Below the pieces are notes generated by a model, which was not told the origin of the DNA, ran no database searches, and worked only from the letters and a program-made list of their open reading frames with translations. A DNA stretch of 64,000 nucleotides from NCBI RefSeq assembly GCF_022808985.1, contig NZ_JAKZFT010000010.1:1-64000 (forward strand), read 5' to 3'. Origin of the DNA: Geotalea sp. SG265 (GTDB lineage Bacteria > Desulfobacterota > Desulfuromonadia > Geobacterales > Geobacteraceae). How positions within the stretch are numbered: position 1 is the stretch's first letter; every line of letters starts with the position of its first letter. This document shows positions 29,875-38,790 of this stretch, in pieces. The translations under genes and the position numbers were made by a program.

Positions 29875-30939
29875 ATGTCCAAGCAGTTTTCAGGGGATTC
29901 AGAGGAAAGTAACGAACTTAAGGGAACAAAGGGGAAAAGCCAGGCTCAGCTTCTTGTCCTGCTCCTCTTGGTAGCCGTCGGCGCCTACATCTATTTTTTC
30001 ACCGGGTTGATCAAGCCTCGTGAAGAGGCGTCCCAGCCCCAGCCGCAACAGCCGGCTCAGGTAAAAAAACCGATGCCACCCCGCCAGGCCGAACCACAAG
30101 CGCAGACAGCGGCCAAACCCGATCAACCTGTTCCAGTTGCGGCTCCTGCTCCTGCTGCTTCTGCACCGGTGTCTCCAGCCACTACTCAGACTGCGGGAAA
30201 ACAGAAGCCGGCGGCTGTACCGGCGCCGACCAAAGCTGAATCGGTTAAAGCCGCTAAAAACGAGGCTCCTGCCCCCAAAAAACTCCCCGTGAAAGAACCC
30301 GCAGCAGCTGGTGAGAAACCAGTCGCTAAAAAGGTGGCCAAAGAGGCTGCTCCAGCCAAGGCAGCAGAGAAAGCACCAGCTCCGGTTGCCCCCAAATCGG
30401 CCAGTGCTGCCGGCAAAACGGTCATCCCGACAGTGGATAAGCAGCAGCCGGAACGCAAGAGGCCGGCAGGTGCTTTCAGCCTGAAAACCGCCGACATCGC
30501 ATTCGCCGACGAAGTGGCTTCCACAGAAGCAAAACTGAAAAAAGTCGGCCTGAAGCCGGTCCGCCACAAGTTGATGAAGCAAGAACCCATGAACAGGCTC
30601 TTTTACGCAGAATATCCCGATCGTCAATCGGCGGATACCGACCTGGAGCAGCTTCATGCCAAGGTTCCTGACGCCTTCATCATCCAGGAGAACGGCAAAT
30701 ACGCCATTTATGCAGGATCGTACCTGAAGGAAGGGCGTGCCGCTATTGAACAGGACCGGCTCTTCGACAAGGGAATCCGACTGGTGATGAAAAAGAGCAA
30801 CGTGAAGATCCCCGTCACATATCTAACGGCGGGCAGCTTTGCCAGCACGGATGAGGCCCGCAAGGTAGCGGACAAATTGAAGAAAAGCGGTATCGCTATG
30901 GCTGTCGTCAAGACCGGGGCGAAACAGGCGAAAAAGTGA
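29875..30939 (+). CDS. Membrane-anchored SPOR-like protein
   Basis: 354 residues. One membrane helix near residue 25-44 (LLVLLLLVAVGAYIYFFTGL) with the N terminus inside. A long Pro/Ala/Lys-rich linker (about 50-190) follows, then a C-terminal region with two SPOR-like alpha/beta repeats: LFYAEYPDRQSADTDLEQLH...YAIYAGSYLKEGRAAIEQ and TYLTAGSFASTDEARKVADKL. SPOR domains bind denuded peptidoglycan at division sites. AGGAGGAAG precedes the start. The stop overlaps the next gene (GTGA). Confidence 0.75.
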   Translation: MSKQFSGDSEESNELKGTKGKSQAQLLVLLLLVAVGAYIYFFTGLIKPREEASQPQPQQPAQVKKPMPPRQAEPQAQTAAKPDQPVPVAAPAPAASAPVSPATTQTAGKQKPAAVPAPTKAESVKAAKNEAPAPKKLPVKEPAAAGEKPVAKKVAKEAAPAKAAEKAPAPVAPKSASAAGKTVIPTVDKQQPERKRPAGAFSLKTADIAFADEVASTEAKLKKVGLKPVRHKLMKQEPMNRLFYAEYPDRQSADTDLEQLHAKVPDAFIIQENGKYAIYAGSYLKEGRAAIEQDRLFDKGIRLVMKKSNVKIPVTYLTAGSFASTDEARKVADKLKKSGIAMAVVKTGAKQAKK

Positions 30940-31835
30940 CGCAGAAAATTACCCTGCGAATGTCTGCCGCGGCTGCCCCCTATGTACAGCCCGGCTCCCC
31001 TCGGGATGTCAAGCTCAAGGCAGCCTGCGGCCGGGTCTCTCTTGGCGCTTCGGATCTGGTTGTGCTCCTGTATTTCCTGGCCCACGATCCTGACGGTGAA
31101 ATAAAGCAGACTGCCCTGAAATCCCTGCGGGAGCTGCCCGAGGATGTTCTCCGCCAGGTTGTGCACCACCCGGAAACCAATACCAAGATCCTCGACGTCA
31201 TCGCCCGGCTCCATTTTCTGAAGCGGGCTGTGGCGGAGGAGATAACGCAGCATCAAAATTGTGGCGAGGCTACTAGGGCATATCTTGCGGAGAAGGGGAT
31301 TCCGAATCTGCAGGGGGGGAGCGCCCCGGAACAGGCGGATCCTTCCGCAACCGCTGATGATGTGGATAGAGACGCCGAGGCCGCCGATGAAGAAACCGTA
31401 AACGAAGAAGATGAGGCATTCAAATCGAAATACCAGCTCTCCCAGCAGCTGGGGGTGTCGGAAAAAATAAAGATGTCACTGACCGGCGACAAGGAATGGC
31501 GGTCGATACTTATCAAAGACTCCAACAAGCTCGTTTCCGGTGCGGTGGTTAAAAATCCACGCATTACCGAGGCGGAAATTCTTGCCATTTCGAAATCCAA
31601 AATCCAGAATGACGAGATCGTCCGCCTGATCTGTGCAAACAAGGAATGGACCAAGAACTACATGATCCGGAAGGCTCTGGTGGAAAACAGCAAGACGCCG
31701 TTGGCAGCGGCGCTCCGTTTCATGGCAACGCTGAGCGACAAGGACCTTTCGGGGCTGGCAAAAAGCAAGAACGTTTCTTCGGTCATTGCCACCCAGGCAC
31801 GCCGGGTTCTGCTGAACAAAAGCAAAAAAGGCTAG
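30936..31835 (+). CDS. Helical repeat protein next to a MglA-like GTPase
   Basis: 299 residues, all-helical. The N-terminal half looks like HEAT-type repeats (VVLLYFLAHDPDGEIKQTALKSLRELPEDVLRQVV). A strongly acidic linker follows near 130-165 (DDVDRDAEAADEETVNEEDE), then further helices (EILAISKSKIQNDEIVRLI). No enzyme motif. GTG start overlaps the SPOR gene. The MglA-like gene starts 12 bases after the stop, so the product may be its regulator or scaffold; that is inference from position. Confidence 0.65.
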   Translation: MTQKITLRMSAAAAPYVQPGSPRDVKLKAACGRVSLGASDLVVLLYFLAHDPDGEIKQTALKSLRELPEDVLRQVVHHPETNTKILDVIARLHFLKRAVAEEITQHQNCGEATRAYLAEKGIPNLQGGSAPEQADPSATADDVDRDAEAADEETVNEEDEAFKSKYQLSQQLGVSEKIKMSLTGDKEWRSILIKDSNKLVSGAVVKNPRITEAEILAISKSKIQNDEIVRLICANKEWTKNYMIRKALVENSKTPLAAALRFMATLSDKDLSGLAKSKNVSSVIATQARRVLLNKSKKG

Positions 31836-31847
31836 GAGGACGCCACA

Positions 31848-32699
31848 ATGGCTCTGGTCAATAGCAACAAGCGGGAAATAAACGCAAAACTGGTCTATTA
31901 CGGCCCCGGACTGGCGGGGAAAACGACCAGCGTGAACCATGTTTACGGCAAGTTGAAACCGGAGTTCCGGGGGCAGCTGAAGACCATGAACGTCCAGTCC
32001 GACCGGATGTTCTTTTTCGATTTTACCCCTCCCGGTGATGCCAATGTGAACGGCTATAACGTCCGCTTGCACATATACACCCTGAAAGGGGAACCGTCTG
32101 GCCCCGCGCCATGGAAAATGGTGCTGAAAGGGGTAGACGGCATCGTTTTCGTTGCCGATTCATCCCCCGAGAGAATGGCCGCAAACCGGGAAAGCCTGCA
32201 GAATCTGGATGAATACCTGAAGGGCTCTGGCCAGTCCATTTCCGATATTCCTCTGGTGTTTGCCTATAACAAGCGCGATCAGGCCGACGCCGTCCCGGTG
32301 GATGAGATGCAGCGGGTGCTGAATCCCCGTAATCGCCCGGGAGTTCCCGTCGCCGCAACCAAGGGGGAAGGCGTCCTCAACGCGCTCCTGACCCTGGTGA
32401 AAATGGTGCTGAAAAAGCTTCGCGAAGAGCGGGCCGGCCTGGAGCCTTCCTTAGATGCGGCTATATCCCCGGCAGGTGCGGCAACTGATGAAAGAGAAAT
32501 GGGTGGATATGACATTGAAGAGGAGCTTGTAGCCGAGCCTGAGCCCGTTTCCCTTCCATCGGCCGGTGAAGGAGCGGAACCGGAAATCTCCTTTCTCGGC
32601 CATGCGGAAATTCTCGACAACGGGCACATGCGCCTGCCGCTCGTCATAAGTTACGGGGGTAGGGAGAAAACCGTGACCCTAGATCTGAAAATCAGCTGA
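31848..32699 (+). CDS. MglA-like small GTPase with C-terminal extension
   Basis: 283 residues. Residues 1-195 form a Ras-like domain: G1 YYGPGLAGKTTSV, the TPPGD(A) stretch in place of the usual G3, and G4 NKRDQAD. This is the bacterial MglA family that controls polarity in myxobacteria and related deltaproteobacteria. An additional acidic C-terminal part of about 85 residues ends GREKTVTLDLKIS, a beta-rich module I do not recognise. Preceded by AGGAGG. No MglB is seen in the window. Confidence 0.85.
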   Translation: MALVNSNKREINAKLVYYGPGLAGKTTSVNHVYGKLKPEFRGQLKTMNVQSDRMFFFDFTPPGDANVNGYNVRLHIYTLKGEPSGPAPWKMVLKGVDGIVFVADSSPERMAANRESLQNLDEYLKGSGQSISDIPLVFAYNKRDQADAVPVDEMQRVLNPRNRPGVPVAATKGEGVLNALLTLVKMVLKKLREERAGLEPSLDAAISPAGAATDEREMGGYDIEEELVAEPEPVSLPSAGEGAEPEISFLGHAEILDNGHMRLPLVISYGGREKTVTLDLKIS

Positions 32700-32720
32700 T
32701 AATGGAGAGAACGAAGCCAC

Positions 32721-33404
32721 ATGTCTTTTGCTGTCGATGTTGAAATGGTAATACGGCTTCTCCTCGCCTCTCTTCTGGGTGGGATCATCGGCCTGGAGAG
32801 AGAGGTTCACGGCAGGCCCGCAGGTTTCCGAACCCATCTCCTGGTGTCCCTTGGTTCATCACTCTTTGTCGTCTCTTCCATCGAATTCTACCGTATTTTT
32901 GGTGACTTCAGCGGTACATTGCCGGTGGGAGTCGATCCTGGAAGGGTTGCGGCCCAGGTGGTGACCGGGATCGGCTTTCTCGGCGCCGGTGCCATCATCA
33001 GGGAAAATGCATCCGTCAGGGGGCTGACAACAGCGGCCTGTCTCTGGATAGCTTCTGCCATCGGCATTGCCTGTGGCATCGGTCTTTTCGGCATTGCCGT
33101 TGTCGTGACCGGTATTTCTCTGATCAGTCTGCTCCTCCTGAAGCGAATTGAGCGTATTCTCGCCCGTGATGTCTACGCCACGGTAAAGGTCTCCTGTGCC
33201 GACAGGGAAGGGCTGATCGGCGATCTGGAAGCGCTGATCGGCAAGAACAGGCTGGAGATAACCGCCGCCAGAGTTGAGAAGAACATCGAGGAAAAGCTGA
33301 TTCACCTGGAATACGACCTGAAGCTGAATAGCCGCAACGAGATTTTTACCCTGATCGACAGGATTGCTCTGCTGGCGGGGGTCAAAAAGGTCAGTTTTAC
33401 CTGA
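32721..33404 (+). CDS. MgtC/SapB family membrane protein
   Basis: 227 residues with four to five N-terminal membrane helices and the family motifs LLGGIIGLEREVHGRPAGFRTH and GIGFLGAGAIIRE. A C-terminal ACT-like cytoplasmic domain (about 150-227) ends GVKKVSF. MgtC-type proteins influence Mg2+ limitation responses, ATP synthase and membrane potential. Located 22 bases downstream of the GTPase gene; probably cotranscribed. Confidence 0.88.
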   Translation: MSFAVDVEMVIRLLLASLLGGIIGLEREVHGRPAGFRTHLLVSLGSSLFVVSSIEFYRIFGDFSGTLPVGVDPGRVAAQVVTGIGFLGAGAIIRENASVRGLTTAACLWIASAIGIACGIGLFGIAVVVTGISLISLLLLKRIERILARDVYATVKVSCADREGLIGDLEALIGKNRLEITAARVEKNIEEKLIHLEYDLKLNSRNEIFTLIDRIALLAGVKKVSFT

Positions 33405-33502
33405 TCAGGGGCCGGGCAAGGGATGCCGAATCGCCAAATTTCTTGTATACGGAATTTTTACATGCTACTATTCGGCTGTTTTTCTCATGAAAGGAGATGA
33501 GC

Positions 33503-34324
33503 ATGGCAATCGTTACCATATCCAGACAGATGGGGACCGGGGCATATGCAATGGCCAAGGAACTGTCGAAAAAATTGAAATACACCCTTATCGATGGCCC
33601 CAAAATCGCCGAGCTGGCAAAAAGTTACGGCCTTGCTGAAGATATTCTGGAGAGGATCGATGAAAAACCTCCTGCCTATATAACTGCCGAAGACAGGCTG
33701 CAGGCTGCCAACCTAAGCACTATGGAATTGGTTCTCATGGATGCTGCCCGGAAAGGTAATGTGGTGCTTTACGGCAGGGGAGCCCAATATCTTCTTGACG
33801 GCATGACCAACGTCCTGCGGGTGCGCATCATTGCCCCCTTTGAGGAGCGGGTCGAAAACCTGGCCGAACGTGAGTGGATTGATCCGGACCTGGCCCGGGA
33901 CCTGATCCGCAGGAGCGACCACCAGCGGGGCGGCTTTACCCATTTTTATTTCGACAGGGACTGGCAGAGTCCCTTTGAATATGACCTGGTCTTCAATACA
34001 TCCAAATTGTCCAAAAGCGCCATTGTCGAGGCCATTGTTGCAGCGGCAAAGGACCCGAAGCTGAAAGAAGGGGAGGCCGAGCTGGCCTCGCATCTGGGCG
34101 ACCTCATCCTGCGCAAGCGGGTGGAGGTGGCACTGTTGAAATCTGGCAAGATCGACAGCCTCCACTTCAAGATCGAGTGCATGGACGGCGAAATCTCACT
34201 GACCGGGCACGTGCATGATGACGAAGAGCGGGAGGAGGCAGTGAGGATTGCCGAGAAGGTCAAAGGGGTAAAGGGGGTTGACGACGATCTGCAGGTGATG
34301 AACTATCAGCATCACCGGGAGTAA
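33503..34324 (+). CDS. Cytidylate kinase-like protein with C-terminal BON-like domain
   Basis: 273 residues from ATG 33503. The earlier ATG 33497 directly touches the AGGAG ribosome site and is unlikely. The N-terminal part is the cytidylate-kinase-like family (ITISRQMGTGAYAMAKEL, YGRGAQYLL, LVFNTSKLS); this family differs from Cmk in the P-loop (RQMGTGAYA) and often has unknown substrates. After residue 200 comes HFKIECMDGEISLTGHVHDDEER and VKGVDDDLQV, a BON-like domain. The combination of a nucleotide-kinase fold and a BON domain is uncommon. Ends before a strong terminator. Confidence 0.75.
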   Translation: MAIVTISRQMGTGAYAMAKELSKKLKYTLIDGPKIAELAKSYGLAEDILERIDEKPPAYITAEDRLQAANLSTMELVLMDAARKGNVVLYGRGAQYLLDGMTNVLRVRIIAPFEERVENLAEREWIDPDLARDLIRRSDHQRGGFTHFYFDRDWQSPFEYDLVFNTSKLSKSAIVEAIVAAAKDPKLKEGEAELASHLGDLILRKRVEVALLKSGKIDSLHFKIECMDGEISLTGHVHDDEEREEAVRIAEKVKGVKGVDDDLQVMNYQHHRE

Positions 34325-34359
34325 TTTCGTCTGATCCCATACTAGAGTCCGATATAGGA

Positions 34360-34387
34360 AAGGCCCCTCAACGAGGGGCCTTTTTTC
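34360..34387 (+). terminator. Rho-independent terminator
   Basis: AAGGCCCCTC and GAGGGGCCTT with a three-base loop, followed by a T-run. It ends the rightward operon that closes at 34324 and lies just before the convergent PHP gene. Confidence 0.9.
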
Positions 34388-34396
34388 GTTCTGCAG

Positions 34397-35242
34397 CTAT
34401 GCCGTATGGTGCAGGCACTTCAGAGCAGTTGCCAGCGTGTGGGGAATGGCCAGCTGTCCTCGCCCCGTTCCCATTTCGATGCCTGGCTCGATGCCGTGAA
34501 AATCGGAGCCGCCGGTAACGGCAAGCCCAAGATTTTCGGCAAGCCTGACGAGAAAAGCCGATTCATCGGCGTTGCACATATTGTTGTGTGCCTCTACCCC
34601 CCTGAGCCCCATTTCCGCAAGCTTTCCTATGACGGCGGCAAGAGTTTTTCGCTCTTCGCTGACGCTGGTGGGATGGGCCAGCACGGCAATCCCACCCAGT
34701 CTGTCGATTTCGGCCAGTGCCTCGTCCATGGGAAAATAACGCTTCGGTTCGTCGCAAGGGATAAGGTAGCGTTCGAAGGCATCCTGCATGTCCCGGGCGT
34801 AGCCCCTGTTCACTAGTACCCGGGCAATATGCGGCCTGCCGAAGGCGCCGTCGGCCAAATTCATCGCCTCGTCGTAGGAAATGATCTCTTTATTCTCCTG
34901 GCCGAGTTTCTGATTGATGTTGGCGATGATGGCCTGACCCCGCCGGTCCCGGATCGTGCGAAATTCTGCAAGCTTGCGGAGAAAAGCAGAATCGCGGTGG
35001 TCGATGAGGTATCCCAAAAGGTGAACGTCCTTGTAGGTCTCGAACTGAACCGATAGTTCGACGGCCGGAATCACTTCCACGTGATGTCTGCGGCCTGCTT
35101 CGAGAGCCTCGTCGATACCGTCCACGGTGTCATGATCGGCCAGGGCTATGGTCTTCAACCCTTTTGCTGCAGCCATGGCTATCAGTTCGGCCGGTTTGTA
35201 GACGCCGTCGGAATAGGTGGAATGCATATGTAGATCTATCAT
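34397..35242 (-). CDS. PHP-domain phosphoesterase
   Basis: 281 residues from ATG 35242 (the frame extends to 35278 without support). PHP signature motifs: DLHMHSTYSDG, ADHDTVDG, IPAVELSV, LAHPT and GGSDFHG, i.e. the metal-binding His/Asp set is complete. This small form, with an insertion near 95-190, resembles the RNase AM/YciV-type 3',5'-nucleoside bisphosphate phosphatase and 5'-3' exonuclease group. Substrate not certain. Confidence 0.85.
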   Translation of the reverse strand: MIDLHMHSTYSDGVYKPAELIAMAAAKGLKTIALADHDTVDGIDEALEAGRRHHVEVIPAVELSVQFETYKDVHLLGYLIDHRDSAFLRKLAEFRTIRDRRGQAIIANINQKLGQENKEIISYDEAMNLADGAFGRPHIARVLVNRGYARDMQDAFERYLIPCDEPKRYFPMDEALAEIDRLGGIAVLAHPTSVSEERKTLAAVIGKLAEMGLRGVEAHNNMCNADESAFLVRLAENLGLAVTGGSDFHGIEPGIEMGTGRGQLAIPHTLATALKCLHHTA

Positions 35243-35404
35243 GGTGTTGGAAACCTTTCTCGCAGATAGCTGGCGCACTCAACATATAAACTCTAATCGG
35301 CAGAAAGGCAACCGTAGAAATCCCTGATTAATACTGTTGCCTTGATCTCCTGCATACAGTAGAATGCGACCTCGTGGGGCAATCACACATTCAGAGGGTT
35401 TTTC

Positions 35405-35635
35405 ATGGCGAAAAAACAGGGGATCGCGTTGGCGGTCCTGGCGTTGGTTCTGTACATTATCGGTGGTGTCTCCACTTTTGCTGGTCTCGGACTGATTCTT
35501 TTCATGCATGGCCGTGATCTCTTCGGACTGGGAGACGGGAGCAGCATGGGTTACCTTTTCCTCTGCGTCGGTTTGTCCCTGTCCATACTGGGCATCCTTC
35601 TGATGCGCATCTTCAAGAACAGGGGGCTGGCTTGA
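35405..35635 (+). CDS. Small membrane protein with two helices
   Basis: 76 residues: helix 1 ALAVLALVLYIIGGVSTFAG, a short loop with HGRDLFGLGDGSS, helix 2 LFLCVGLSLSILGILLM, basic tail FKNRGLA. Unknown function. Overlaps the nth TTG start by four bases, so the two are translated together. Confidence 0.65.
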   Translation: MAKKQGIALAVLALVLYIIGGVSTFAGLGLILFMHGRDLFGLGDGSSMGYLFLCVGLSLSILGILLMRIFKNRGLA

Positions 35636-36288
35636 CGGATGCGGAGATTCACCGGGCGATTTCCCTGCTTCAGGAAATGGTCAAACCCTGGCAAAGCCCG
35701 GCGGTCACCATTGTTTCGCAACGGGAAGGAAACCCGTTCAAGGTTCTGATCTCATGTATCCTTTCCCTTCGAACCCAGGACAAGACCACTGCGGCAGCTT
35801 CTGAGAGGCTCTTTGCTTTGGCTGATACGCCGGGCAAATTGGCGGCGCTGTCCCTTGACACAATTGAAAAGGCCATTTATCCGGTGGGATTTTTCCGGGT
35901 AAAAGCGGCCCAGATCAGGGATATAGCACGGGCGCTCGTGGATCGATACCAGGGGCGGGTGCCCGATGACCTGGATGAATTGCTTTCCTTCAAGGGAGTC
36001 GGCAGGAAGACCGCCAACCTGGTGGTGACCTTGGGCTTTGGCAAGCCCGGAATCTGTGTCGATACCCACGTCCACCGCATCTGCAACCGCTGGGGATACG
36101 TGCGGACCAAAACCCCGGAGCAGACCGAACAGGCTTTGCGGAACAAGCTGCCTGCCGAGTACTGGCTCATCATTAACGATCTATTGGTCACCTTCGGGCA
36201 GAACCAGTGCTTTCCCGTGTCGCCGGTCTGCTCCACCTGTCCGCTGATCGGGATGTGCAACCGGGTAGGGGTGAAGAAGTCCCGATAA
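35632..36288 (+). CDS. Endonuclease III
   Basis: DNA glycosylase/AP lyase removing oxidised pyrimidines. 218 residues. HhH motif LLSFKGVGRKTANLVV with the catalytic Lys, VDTHVHRICNR with the catalytic Asp, and the [4Fe-4S] ligands C-x6-C-x2-C-x5-C in CFPVSPVCSTCPLIGMC. The TTG 35632 start overlaps the membrane-protein stop; AGGGGG precedes it. Confidence 0.94.
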   Translation: MTDAEIHRAISLLQEMVKPWQSPAVTIVSQREGNPFKVLISCILSLRTQDKTTAAASERLFALADTPGKLAALSLDTIEKAIYPVGFFRVKAAQIRDIARALVDRYQGRVPDDLDELLSFKGVGRKTANLVVTLGFGKPGICVDTHVHRICNRWGYVRTKTPEQTEQALRNKLPAEYWLIINDLLVTFGQNQCFPVSPVCSTCPLIGMCNRVGVKKSR

Positions 36289-36400
36289 AGCTGCCGTTGT
36301 TGTGTTTTTTTATCTATTATGGCTTGTCTCGGTGGCTGAGAGGTTGTACACTTCATATCCATGACATGACAGATGTAATTTATTACGCGGGAGGCCAGTT

Positions 36401-37267
36401 ATGTTGAGAAAGCTTGGTTTTATCGGTCTGGGTACTGTCGGCAGGCATATGGCTGCCAATCTGACGAAGGCGGATTATGACCTCACTGTTTACGACGACG
36501 ACGCGGAACCGTTACAAGAGCTGGTAAAGCTCGGTGCGAAGGCTGCTGCGACGCCAAGCGAAGCTGCCAAAGGGAAAGATCTGGTGATCGTTATCCTTCC
36601 CGAAAGCCATGGCCTTGAAACCTTCGTCTTCGGCAAGGACGGTGTTCTCGAAGGGCTCGATCCCGGGACCATCCTAGTGGACATGGGAACCCATTCCCTG
36701 GAAACCACCCTCAAACTTGCCGATGAAGCCGTAAAGCGCCGGGTCCTGTTCCTGGAAGCGCCGGTCTGGGGAACCAAGGAACATGCCGCAAACGGCTTGG
36801 TAACCATACTCGCCGGTGGAGACCCTTCACTACTGGGCCGGTGTCGTGAAACGTTCTCCTATTTCGGTCTCAACATCATTCACATCGGCAAGATAGGCGA
36901 TGCTACCAGGATGAAGTTCATCGTCAACTTGGTACAGGCAGAACTGATGCAGTCCCTGGCGGAAGGGATCGTTTTCGGCGAAAAACTCGGCTTTGCCGCT
37001 GACAAGATTCTTGAGGTACTCGATTCGGGCGGCGTGGCGTCGCCCCTGTTCCATTCCAAGGGGCGCAGCATTGCACGGGGGGATTTCAGCCGCAACCTGG
37101 CCCTGAAATATGTGCACGAGCAGCTCCATCTGGTCATGGATGCTGCCAGAAAGGCTAACCTGGACCTTCCTGGAGCAGAAACGGCCTGCAAACTGTACGA
37201 GCAGGCGGTGAACGATGGCCGTGGCGAAGAAGACTATTCCGCAGTGGTCAAGGTTCTTAGAAAATAA
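36401..37267 (+). CDS. NAD(P)-dependent 3-hydroxyisobutyrate dehydrogenase-type oxidoreductase
   Basis: 288 residues. Rossmann motif GFIGLGTVGRHMAANL at the N terminus, the substrate motif region EAPVWGTKEHAANG, catalytic Lys in the segment TRMKFIVNLVQAELMQSLAE. The beta-hydroxyacid dehydrogenase family includes hydroxyisobutyrate, tartronate-semialdehyde and succinate/glyoxylate semialdehyde reductases; Geobacter has members acting on small aldehydes. Substrate not determined. Monocistronic: a terminator follows at 37292. Confidence 0.85.
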   Translation: MLRKLGFIGLGTVGRHMAANLTKADYDLTVYDDDAEPLQELVKLGAKAAATPSEAAKGKDLVIVILPESHGLETFVFGKDGVLEGLDPGTILVDMGTHSLETTLKLADEAVKRRVLFLEAPVWGTKEHAANGLVTILAGGDPSLLGRCRETFSYFGLNIIHIGKIGDATRMKFIVNLVQAELMQSLAEGIVFGEKLGFAADKILEVLDSGGVASPLFHSKGRSIARGDFSRNLALKYVHEQLHLVMDAARKANLDLPGAETACKLYEQAVNDGRGEEDYSAVVKVLRK

Positions 37268-37291
37268 CCGGCCACATCATATAAGGGAGGA

Positions 37292-37327
37292 AACGGGGCA
37301 TGCCCAAGCTGGTATGCCCCGTTTTTT
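37292..37327 (+). terminator. Rho-independent terminator
   Basis: AACGGGGCAT pairs with ATGCCCCGTT around an inner loop and is followed by seven T. It ends the dehydrogenase transcript 25 bases after the stop. Confidence 0.9.
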
Positions 37328-37360
37328 TGTATTTAAAATTTATTTTAATAAGCAAATTAA

Positions 37361-37389
37361 TGGACAAACCCCATAGATATTGTTATAAA
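37361..37389 (+). promoter_or_regulatory. Promoter of the HD-GYP gene
   Basis: TGGACA (37361-37366), 17-base spacer, TATAAA (37384-37389). Transcription would start near 37396, downstream of the in-frame ATG 37360, which decides the start codon of the following gene in favour of TTG 37432. Confidence 0.6.
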
Positions 37390-37431
37390 GTCCTGTCAAC
37401 ACTGTTCAACCGGTTGCGGGGAGGGCAAGGC

Positions 37432-38790
37432 TTGCCGTTTCTGAGCATCAGGTTCAAACTTTCTCTGATTACCTTCTTGCTGGTGACGGCAGTTATAGCC
37501 GCATCATCCCTGGCGGTCATTGGCATCATGGACCGGTTCCTTTTGGGCGAGATGGTCAAGCGAGGTACATCCTTGTCCAGGGGGGCGGCCAACACGGCCG
37601 GGTTTGGGCTCCTTGCCCGAGACCGTCTGGTGGTCGATAACCTTGTCTCAAAGCTCAAGGAGCGGCAGCCCGATATTTTTTATGTGGCGGCCGTGGATCA
37701 TGCGGGAATCATTACTGCTCACAGCGACTTGAAGAAGAGCGGCGGACGATACGAACAGAAAATGCCGGAAAAAGTAATCAGCAGGGATGAGGACGGCACT
37801 CTGATCACCCAGTGGAGCAGGGGGGGGGTGACTGCCTACGAGTTCATTACTCCCATCAGGTTCGCAGCAAAACAGATCGGCTCATTACATCTCGCCATAG
37901 ATGGTGCCTCCCTGGTGCAGGCCCGGGCGGACGCCCGCCGCAAGGTGATGTTCGCTTCCGCATTGATTCTCGTTATAGCAGTTCTGGCATCTTATTACCT
38001 GGCCGGATTTTTCACCATACCCATCAAGAAGCTTCATGAGGGTGTTTCCCAACTCCGTTCCGGCAATTATCAAGGGATGCTGACAGTCAGACTCCATGAC
38101 GAATTGGGAGATCTGACGAACAACTTCAACCAGATGGCGCGGGTCATCGCCCATCAGCAGGAAAAGCTGGAAGAGTATGCCCGCGGCCTGGAAGAATCTT
38201 ACCTGGCAACGGTAAAAATTCTCGCCACATCCATCGATGCCAGGGATGATTACACCCTGCGCCACTCCACACGCGTTGCGGCACTGTCGGTTATGCTTGG
38301 TCAGCAATTGGGGTTGGAACACGAAGCGTTGCGCGATCTCGAGGTAGCTGCCCTGGTTCACGACTTGGGCAAGATCAGAATACCGGACAAGGTGCTGAAA
38401 AAGGCCGGTCCGCTCAATGAGGAAGAATCGACCATGGTCAGGCTGCATACGCGCCATGGGGCGGAAATTCTCAGTCATTCCCGGGCGCTTCAGCGGTTTG
38501 TTCCCGCCGTTCTCCATCACCACGAATGGTTCAACGGCCAAGGCTATCCCGAAGGATTGAAGGGGGAAGAGATCCCGCTCTTTGCCCAGATCATCGCCAT
38601 CGCCGATGCCTATGATGCCATGACTACTTCGCGCCCCTATCGCAGCGGCTTGCCTTCCTCCATTGCCGTGAACGAGATTCTTCGCTACAGCGGCTCGCAA
38701 TTCGAGCCGACGCTGGCCAGCCTTTTCGTCAAGTCACTGGGGCAGCCGAGCCATGCCATTCCGCAGTTGATGCTCAGGCTGTCGGCATGA
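37432..38790 (+). CDS. HD-GYP phosphodiesterase with membrane sensor and HAMP
   Basis: About 452 residues from TTG 37432, preceded by GGGGAGGGC; ATG 37360 is possible but lies upstream of the predicted transcription start. Membrane helix 1 (LITFLLVTAVIAASSLAVIGI), a periplasmic double-PAS-like sensor (about 40-165), helix 2 (FASALILVIAVLASYYLAGFF), HAMP, then an HD-GYP domain with HDLGKIRIP, RLHTRHGAEIL and HHEWFNGQGYPEGLKGEEIP. It would hydrolyse c-di-GMP in response to an envelope signal. The stop overlaps the next gene (ATGA). Confidence 0.88.
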   Translation: MPFLSIRFKLSLITFLLVTAVIAASSLAVIGIMDRFLLGEMVKRGTSLSRGAANTAGFGLLARDRLVVDNLVSKLKERQPDIFYVAAVDHAGIITAHSDLKKSGGRYEQKMPEKVISRDEDGTLITQWSRGGVTAYEFITPIRFAAKQIGSLHLAIDGASLVQARADARRKVMFASALILVIAVLASYYLAGFFTIPIKKLHEGVSQLRSGNYQGMLTVRLHDELGDLTNNFNQMARVIAHQQEKLEEYARGLEESYLATVKILATSIDARDDYTLRHSTRVAALSVMLGQQLGLEHEALRDLEVAALVHDLGKIRIPDKVLKKAGPLNEEESTMVRLHTRHGAEILSHSRALQRFVPAVLHHHEWFNGQGYPEGLKGEEIPLFAQIIAIADAYDAMTTSRPYRSGLPSSIAVNEILRYSGSQFEPTLASLFVKSLGQPSHAIPQLMLRLSA

